Source: Agelaius tricolor (taxonomy: Eukaryota > Chordata > Aves > Passeriformes > Icteridae). From it: a DNA stretch of 64,000 nt. Positions 57,665 to 64,000 of the stretch are shown piece after piece (position 1 is the first letter of the stretch; every line of letters begins with the position of its first letter). The notes under the pieces were generated by a model, which saw nothing but the letters and a program-made list of their open reading frames with translations, was not told the origin of the DNA and ran no database searches. The translations under genes and the position numbers were made by a program. The DNA is taken from positions 4,204,001 to 4,268,000 of the forward strand of contig JALJCS010000007.1 in assembly GCA_023055355.1 (NCBI GenBank), read 5' to 3'.

Positions 57665-57694
57665 GGAGGAGGAGGAGGAGGAGGAGGAGGAGGA
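57665..57694. repeat. GGA trinucleotide microsatellite
   Basis: Ten GGA units, purine-only on the plus strand. Open frames through it give Arg or Glu/Gly runs on one strand and Ser or Pro runs on the other. Confidence 0.96.
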
Positions 57695-58605
57695 GAGAAT
57701 GAAACCAAAGCCCAGAGCTGAAACCACAGAGATACCCACGGGATGCACCTCTGAATTCTCCATTCCACACATCCCTCCCAAGCATGTCCCAGGGTCAAAC
57801 TGCTCCCTTGAGCTGCCCTTTTAGTTCCCCATGGCTGCATCCCAGCTTCAGGGAGCAGGGATGCTCCACACCCCCCCTTGGCAGGGGTGTACAGTGGCCA
57901 CATCTGCCTGTGAGGAAGAGTTGGGCATCACCCAGGGAGGAAGAGCTGGCCCAGGGCTCCTTCCCCGGCCCTGCTGCTGCAGAAGGGCTCACAAGGGTGT
58001 CCCCTCACCTGCAGCACTGGCATGAATTTTTAACTTCTCTGTTCACCCAGGCAGCAGTGGCTTTCAGTCCAATTCACTGCACAAGATGTGCAATCCTGGA
58101 GGTGAAATCCCAGGATTAATTCACACTGAGCGCACACAACGGTGAGAAAAGTGACAGTGCAGACAGAGAGGAAGGAAAGGGGAATTTCTGTGATCAAAAC
58201 CAAATTGGTTACTTTGAAATGAACGGTGAGTAATCCATGAAGGTACCCAAATAAACACAGAGCCTTTCAGATGGCAGCAGGGAAAGGAAAAGCTGCAGGC
58301 ACAGGAAAGGACACAATGAGGTAGGAGAGAATAAGTTGCCATAGACATATACCTACAGCCTTCATTTCATGCACCCATAATTCTCCCTGGCAGCTGCATG
58401 ATTAATTCAAAGATTTATTGATTTTTTTTGCCTTGCTCAATCCTGTTGACCTGCTTTTGTTGACAGGTCTCTGTGGATCACACTCCTCTGGCAGCTGAAA
58501 GCGTTGCCATCACGTTGGTCTCCAATGGCCCACAGGAAACATTTCAACCCATTCAACACCACCAGTGCTTGAGTGCATGGCAAGAACATGCAGAACTTAT
58601 TTTAA

Positions 58606-58631
58606 ACAAAAAAAAAAAAAAAGAAAAAAAA
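58606..58631. repeat. Poly-A tract
   Basis: Two A runs separated by a single G. No retroposed gene is recognised upstream of it. Confidence 0.95.
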
Positions 58632-59694
58632 CCCTGGTAGGCTATTTTTGCTGTGAAAAATATCCGTAATCACAATTATAATGTAATTTTGGTGGTGGTA
58701 GAGAACATATAAACAATTTAATCTTTTTTTCTCTATTCTCACTCTTACATAAAATTCACTGGTTTTAAGTTTTCCAGGTGTTTTTGGCAACTGCTCACAA
58801 CATAAAATGTTTAGATTCTGCATCTCCTGCCTTTCTGCATCAGGACAGAGCATCTGCCCCAGCACAGCTTGAGCTCACACACCAGATCACAGGCTTTAAA
58901 TTTCACTTGCTTCTGACTAAAAGGTCACCTGGCCTCCATCATAACCTTCCTCCAAAGGGAAAACACACATGCAATTAAAATGTGGCTTTACAGATCAGCA
59001 GCCCAGGTACAACACTGATGTCACAGCAAATGAAACAAAGCCCTACCAGACAGGCACCTCCAGTCCCTTCTAATGAGTCATTCTTCTAATGAGCCTCTCA
59101 ATTAAAATTGGACTCTTGACAAGGAAGGCAAACCAAATGAGCCCTAAAAAAATGTGGATTTATCAACTTAGCAGCACTGTGCTCCACAATGATGTTTTAA
59201 TTGAAATCAGTCACCTGGTACGACACACAACAATAGAATATTCTGTTTCTGGTTGTTTGGCTCTTTTTCCAGATGTCACCTGTAGATATCTCTTTGGATG
59301 TATTAAAAACAACCTGAAAACCACAGCTGGTGGCAGTTTTGCCATTCTGCTCCCCTCAGAGTGCAGCTAAACCACGTCCACAGGCAGAAAGGATTCCCAG
59401 TGGCGAGGCACACACTCATTAAAATGAATCCCATGCATCAATTTTGTCCCTTCACATCAAAGCTGTCACAGCTCGTTGTTGTTTGCTCAGGTTAGGCTGG
59501 GTTTTGATGGGAAAACTCAAGCACACAGTGCTTGGTGTGGTCACCTACTTACCCACTGCTAAGGTGACAAGATCACAAGCTCCTGGCAGGGGAGATTTAT
59601 AAGGAAGAAAACAATGCTACAATCGCAATTTCAAAAAGCAAAAATGAAAATAAATCATAAAACTGGACCAAAAAGGAGCACACTGATTCATCAA

Positions 59695-59732
59695 TGTAGA
59701 ATTTTGATACCCGTTTGTAGAATTTTGATACC
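59695..59732. repeat. 21-bp period tandem duplication
   Basis: TGTAGAATTTTGATACC occurs at 59695 and 59716. Confidence 0.96.
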
Positions 59733-60323
59733 AAATCTGAGCTTTGCTGTCCATAAAATCAGACACCCCCACCCCAAATCATGCAAATAAACCAAAGAGA
59801 TAAAAATATTGCCTTAAGTATTGAAGAAAATTTTTGTATTTATGAAACAAAAAACTGCCTGAAGAATGGTGAAATAACAGCAAAGAAAATGGGAGAATAT
59901 TGAGTGAGCACCTGGGAAGGTTAGCAGTCAGTCTGCTCCTATTTCACCTTTAATAAAGAGCTGGTAAACATCAAGTTCATTTAAATGCAGGCCATATTTA
60001 TTTAAAGGCCCTTCAAGCCCCAGAGAGAATTAATATTACAGAAACCATGAGGGCTGGGAAAAACTGGCCAGGTGATAAAATGGGTTTCACCCAGGAAAAC
60101 GAAAGAAATTTCAAGCACATCTGGAGAGAAAATAATGTGACACAGATATTTCCAGTGAAAGGCTAACTGTGTCACTGAATTCAGCCATGCTGAAAGAAAC
60201 CTCTTCATGACTGGCAACATCAATAACAAGGTGGTAAAACAGAACAGTTTGGGCATCAGATTGGATAATGTTATGCATGGTCCAACAGAGCCTCAGGCCC
60301 ATGGAGAGATGTGATAAGTGCCC

Positions 60324-60345
60324 ATATATGTGTGTGTGTGTGTGA

Positions 60346-60377
<32 letters not shown>

Positions 60378-60390
60378 GTATATGTATACA
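60324..60390. repeat. Compound TG/TA microsatellite
   Basis: A TG run of about seven units is followed by two long TA runs separated by TGTA. Alternating purine-pyrimidine over more than 60 bases suggests length polymorphism. Confidence 0.96.
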
Positions 60391-61344
60391 CTCACTGATG
60401 GATACAGAGATGGAAAGAGAGAGAAGGACATAAATAATAAAAAAATAAATATTTGAAACATTTACCCAGAAGCAGATTTGCAATCTTCTCTCTCTCTCTG
60501 TGTCTCTGTTTAATTCTCAAGAAGGCAAAAGCAATTCTAAAGGGGACCTGAATCCAATCAAGTTTTTCACATGCTTTAATTTAAGTAGAGAGGAAATAAA
60601 TTAAAGAGTTGAGGCAAAAAATTGAGAAAGAGGATTCAGGGGGTGCTGGATTTGGGGTTTTATTTTGGTTTGTTTTAAAGTGAGAAGAGGGAAAGGGTCC
60701 CTCCCATTGATGGAAATGAAGGGCTGCCCAAAACTCAGCACCAACAAAAGGGAAAGAAAAAATTAGGATACACTTTTCTCCTAGACATGCTTTGTTACTG
60801 AAATGACAAAGCCACTGCTCCTGTTTGTGATTCCCATTAGAATTAAAATTGCTGAGTATGGTGAGACAGAGCAAATTTTGACTTTCTGGATTTTAACCAC
60901 CACAACACCCCACTTAAAGATATTTTTCTCCTCCATCTCTCACAAAGAGCCACCATTGGTTTCTGCCCCCAGACCAGCCAAAATGTCCAGTCACACTGAG
61001 GAAAATCCACACATTCCCTCTACAGGGAAATACCACTCTCTGTGATGTTAACACTGCATTTCCCTTCCCTGTACTGAGTAAATGATCAGAAACCACTCCT
61101 GTGCTACAAACACATTGCTCACTTTCCTCTGTGCTACCAAAAAGTGATTTTTTGACATGTGGATCAGATGCTTTCCATCTTCATCCCCTCAAGTGGCTCC
61201 CAACTCCTGACTCCCCACCAGGCTGTTGAAATCCTTGCATCCAATGCTACCCATACCAGAGAAATAACTTTAAAATTATTCACCTGATCAAAACACTCCA
61301 ACGTAATGGAACAGGAAACAAAAATGGAGCCCAGAGAAGACAGA

Positions 61345-61576
61345 GGAATGGTTCAGGTTGGAAAGGACCTCTGAGATCACCGAGTCCAACCTTTAATCCA
61401 TCTCCCTAAGTACCACATTCAGGTGTGTTTTTAGCACTTCCAGGGGTGGCAATTCCACCATTTCCCTGAGCAGTCTGTTCTGACCACCCCCCCCAGTGAA
61501 GAAATTATTCCCAATGCCCAAACTAAACCTCCCCTGGCACATCTTGAGGCCATTTCCTCTTGTCCTACTGCTTGTT
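61345..61576 (-). mobile_element. CR1 LINE 3' end, antisense
   Basis: GAATGGTTCAGGTTGGAAAGGACCTCTGAGATCACCGAGTCCAACC begins the antisense CR1 terminus; CACTTCCAGGGGTGGCAATTCCACCATTTCCCTG and AAACCTCCCCTGGCACATCTTGAGGCCATTTCCTC complete it. It belongs to a CR1 subfamily not otherwise present in the window. Confidence 0.93.
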
Positions 61577-64000
61577 ATAATTTCCTTCAGTGAACTGTTT
61601 GAGTACATGGCCTCAGTCAGAATTTTAGTTCATCAGACAGAGGAAAGTGTGAAAATTGTTTGCACAAGCAGGAAGTGCTAATTTTTTACCATCTCCACTT
61701 TCTGGTGCTATAAGCTCCTGTCCTCTTAAAAGAGCAGGGCTCTCAGGAAAAAACGTGGAAAACTAGACATTTCTTAAATAATGCAGTAAATAATTTTTTC
61801 CTAGGTCCCTCAGGAAAATAACCTTGCTGAAAGAAAAAGTGAGGAAGCAATATATTGTCTTTAGAGATGGGCAAGTGCACTTTAGAAAGCTCAGAAAACA
61901 CATTACTGGAACAGCAAACCTGCAGCCTGACCTGAGTGTGGCTGAATGCTGCTCCCATCAGCTTTCCAGGGAGTGCAGGAAGTTCAGCACAGGGAGAGAT
62001 TTGCCTGCTGTACTTTCTGAGTGCTGATACAACTCTGAAGAGAAGAATTAAACCTCACTGACACGTTTTTGGTAGAAGGTAGTTTGCATGCAGATTTATT
62101 AAAATTGTATATATGTTGCTAATATTTAATAATTGAAAAAAAAAAAAAAAGGAATCTTTATCTCACTCCACCTGGAACCAGAAAAAAATCTTGCATGTAG
62201 AGCATTCAGGGACATAGGTTAAATATATCTTGAATACTTGAGTTTTGGCAGTTGTGGTTAAGCACTGACATCAAAGCAAAGCAAGAAACATCGCTGCTCA
62301 TCTCTACTAGACCCAACCTCATTCAAATGGCTGCACTTAACCCCTGTGGTCACCAGCAATAATCTAATTCTGATCACAGCACTTCACACGGGACCAGTCT
62401 CCATAAAGACTTTGTTTTTTCTTGCACTATGTACAAACCTCGTGGCTGAAAAACCAGCCCTGTGCAAACTCAACCTTTGCTGTAATCTCCAAAGCCCAAA
62501 GCTGCTTTGGACTGTCCAGGGTAGGCCCACTTAAAGATGTTTTTGTGTTATTATGAAAATAGTTATAATAACTTTTGATCTTTTTTTGCTTCAAAAGAAA
62601 TAGTAAGATGTTCATTAATCAATTGAATTTAGTAGCACTTTATCTGTGGGAGGAGGACTGCCTTTGAGAAAATTTTTCTGAGTATTTAGTTTTTAAATAA
62701 TCCATGAAGCTTGCTCATAGTAAGTGTGAATGAAAAAAAGTCATAAATTCAGTAAAAAAGTCTTTTAATCAAGAAGTCCTTAAATAGAACTCAAGCCAAT
62801 AAAAAAAAGAAAAAAAAAAAAAAAACAAAAAAAAAACCAGAAAAACCCTCCTCAAAACCCAGATTTATCAACCCCCCCCAAAAAAGACCAAAAAAAGCCC
62901 CAAAAACCCCAAAACAAAACAAAACCAAAAGCTAAACCTTTCTGCATTGAGTGTTCCCATCATAATGGCTCTTCAATAGCAATCATTGGTTGAATGCTGA
63001 GGCCAAAGCTGCAGTGCTGAGTTTCAGATGTCACCACGTGGTAACTCCTGGCAAACCCTGGCTGCTGACTGCCAACCAGAGCAGCTCAGAAAAGCCCTTG
63101 GTGCAGAAAGGGATCCAGGAGCCCCCGAGCCTTTCACAGACAAGACTTGAGGAACTGTGTGTAAATAAATAATGCAATTCATTAGGCCAAATGTAGGTCA
63201 GTGTACATCAGTGACACTTCTCAAGCTGTGGTCCAGTGTGACTAATTCCAGGCTGAGGGGAAGGAGGCTGGCTGGAAGGCTCATCACTTGTCACCAGCAC
63301 GTCAATCACAGGGTTCCTTCAGGGAACCACGTTCCATCCATGCTCACTCACCTTTCCTCAGAGCTGCTGTTCTGCCAGTGCACACTCAAATATGCCATTC
63401 TGCACAGCTGCTGTTATCTGTCTCTCCCCTTTTCTACTGTTTTTTTTTTTTTAAGCAGTCACAGGCCACGTATAAATCAGAGAGATTCTTGCATGGTGTG
63501 TCATTAGACAAGAAAATGGGAATTCAGAAAGGTCGGGGCATGAACCTACTCATGATCCTGCTCTTGGCACTGTTCAGAAACACAGAAAAACTCAAAATCC
63601 CTGGCACTTACCAGGAGCAGGAGAGGAGGCATTCCTAACAGAAATACAGAGTGCAGTGACAGACCCAAGTTAATTCTTCAGGCTTTGTTTACACCCATTC
63701 TTCATTCTGCTCCTGTCTCTTTGCTGATCCCTTACACTGACCTTCACTCCCAGTAATCCCTCCTGCTGTAACCACACCCATCCTTTGCTCTCCCTGGGAC
63801 TAATTAAAACATGAGTGGGTTCTGCTCTGTGCTTTCACCTGGGCACAGCCCAATCAGCACTTATTTCACTTTCCTTTCTAGTCCAGTTTCACAGTTCAGT
63901 GTGTGAAGAAGAAATGAGCCAAGCACTTGACTCCCCTCTGCCTTGTTGTTGCTTAACAGGAGCAGAAGCACAATCTGAGCTGTGGCACTTTACTTTCCTA
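61577..64000. other. Unique AT-rich sequence to window end, no gene seen
   Basis: An A run lies at 62139-62151, an A/C-rich tract at 62798-62935 and a T run at 63440-63452. The overlapping plus-strand open frames at 63172-63638 show no recognised domain. Confidence 0.5.
62798..62935. repeat. A/C-rich low-complexity tract
   Basis: Runs of A are broken first by single G or C and then by CCCC blocks (CCCCCCCC at 62872, then several AAAAACCCC words). It is strand-asymmetric, with G and T nearly absent after 62870. Similar but shorter patches lie at 4618 and 36920. Confidence 0.92.

Larger units (their letters stand above)
52746..61344. other. Long unique AT-rich stretch, no gene seen
   Basis: The longest repeat-poor part of the window. 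It holds local duplications (53161, 53241, 57555, 59695), a GGA tract (57665), A runs (58606) and a TG/TA microsatellite (60324). The AT-only patch 56165-56280 is low complexity. The stretch 54000-54330 resembles a conserved non-coding element. The GC-richer patch 57300-58030 has overlapping open frames on both strands (up to 163 codons), none with a known domain. Confidence 0.5.

Noticed and set aside
57349..57702. Plus-strand frame ending in a run of arginines
   Set aside because: The run is the GGA microsatellite read in one frame, and the repeated segment before it is the 26-bp triplication; this is not a real basic domain.
1..64000. tRNA, rRNA or CRISPR arrays
   Set aside because: I saw no cloverleaf-like box A/box B pairs, no ribosomal RNA text and no regularly spaced direct repeats; I could not run a covariance-model search, so very divergent RNA genes are not excluded.

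Overview
The window looks like non-coding vertebrate DNA, most likely from a songbird (passerine) genome. The main evidence is the repeat content: at least eighteen CR1 LINE 3' ends with avian-type consensus phrases, in both orientations, plus solo endogenous-retrovirus LTRs. One LTR (35470-35888) resembles an ERVK-like family I associate with passerines. Host unique sequence is AT-rich (repeated TAATTA, TTTAAA and poly-A/T motifs). The CR1 and LTR copies are GC-richer islands. No protein-coding gene, rRNA, tRNA or CRISPR array can be supported. The open frames seen are short. The longest (232 codons, minus strand, 14005-14703) is the antisense of a GC-rich repeat.

Layout. 1-7.3 kb: CR1 fragments at 1, 1.6, 2.5, 3.8, 5.3 and 7.1 kb in unique AT-rich sequence. 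7.3-13.9 kb: mostly unique, with a TG microsatellite, a homeodomain-like AT cluster, an ATAAT microsatellite and one short CR1. 13.98-16.3 kb: a GC-rich CR1 carrying a TGTCCCTGTGTC minisatellite, a stretch resembling a conserved non-coding element, and an antisense CR1. 16.3-22.9 kb: unique sequence. 22.9-27.1 kb: two long CR1 copies of one subfamily in opposite orientation. 27.1-31.0 kb: unique sequence, then a CR1 split by a solo LTR (30467-30928). 31.5-39.2 kb: a short CR1, the ERVK-like solo LTR with a perfect 6-bp target duplication, a 17-unit CCTTT tract, and a second LTR of the 30.5-kb family (38729-39185). 39.2-41 kb: a two-copy ~90-bp duplication, followed by two exon-like open stretches and a polyadenylation signal. 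41-48.7 kb: unique sequence with one short CR1. 48.7-50.0 kb: a third LTR of the same family, again inside a CR1, and a 72-bp inverted duplication. 50-64 kb: unique sequence with two short CR1s, a triplicated 26-bp unit and several microsatellites.

The elements do not form a pathway. The window reads as a gene desert or large intron whose history is visible as nested transposon insertions, tandem slippage and one apparent templated inverted insertion. I found no convincing new biological system. The best leads are the nested LTRs, the inverted 72-bp copy, and the possible terminal exon at 40598-40774.
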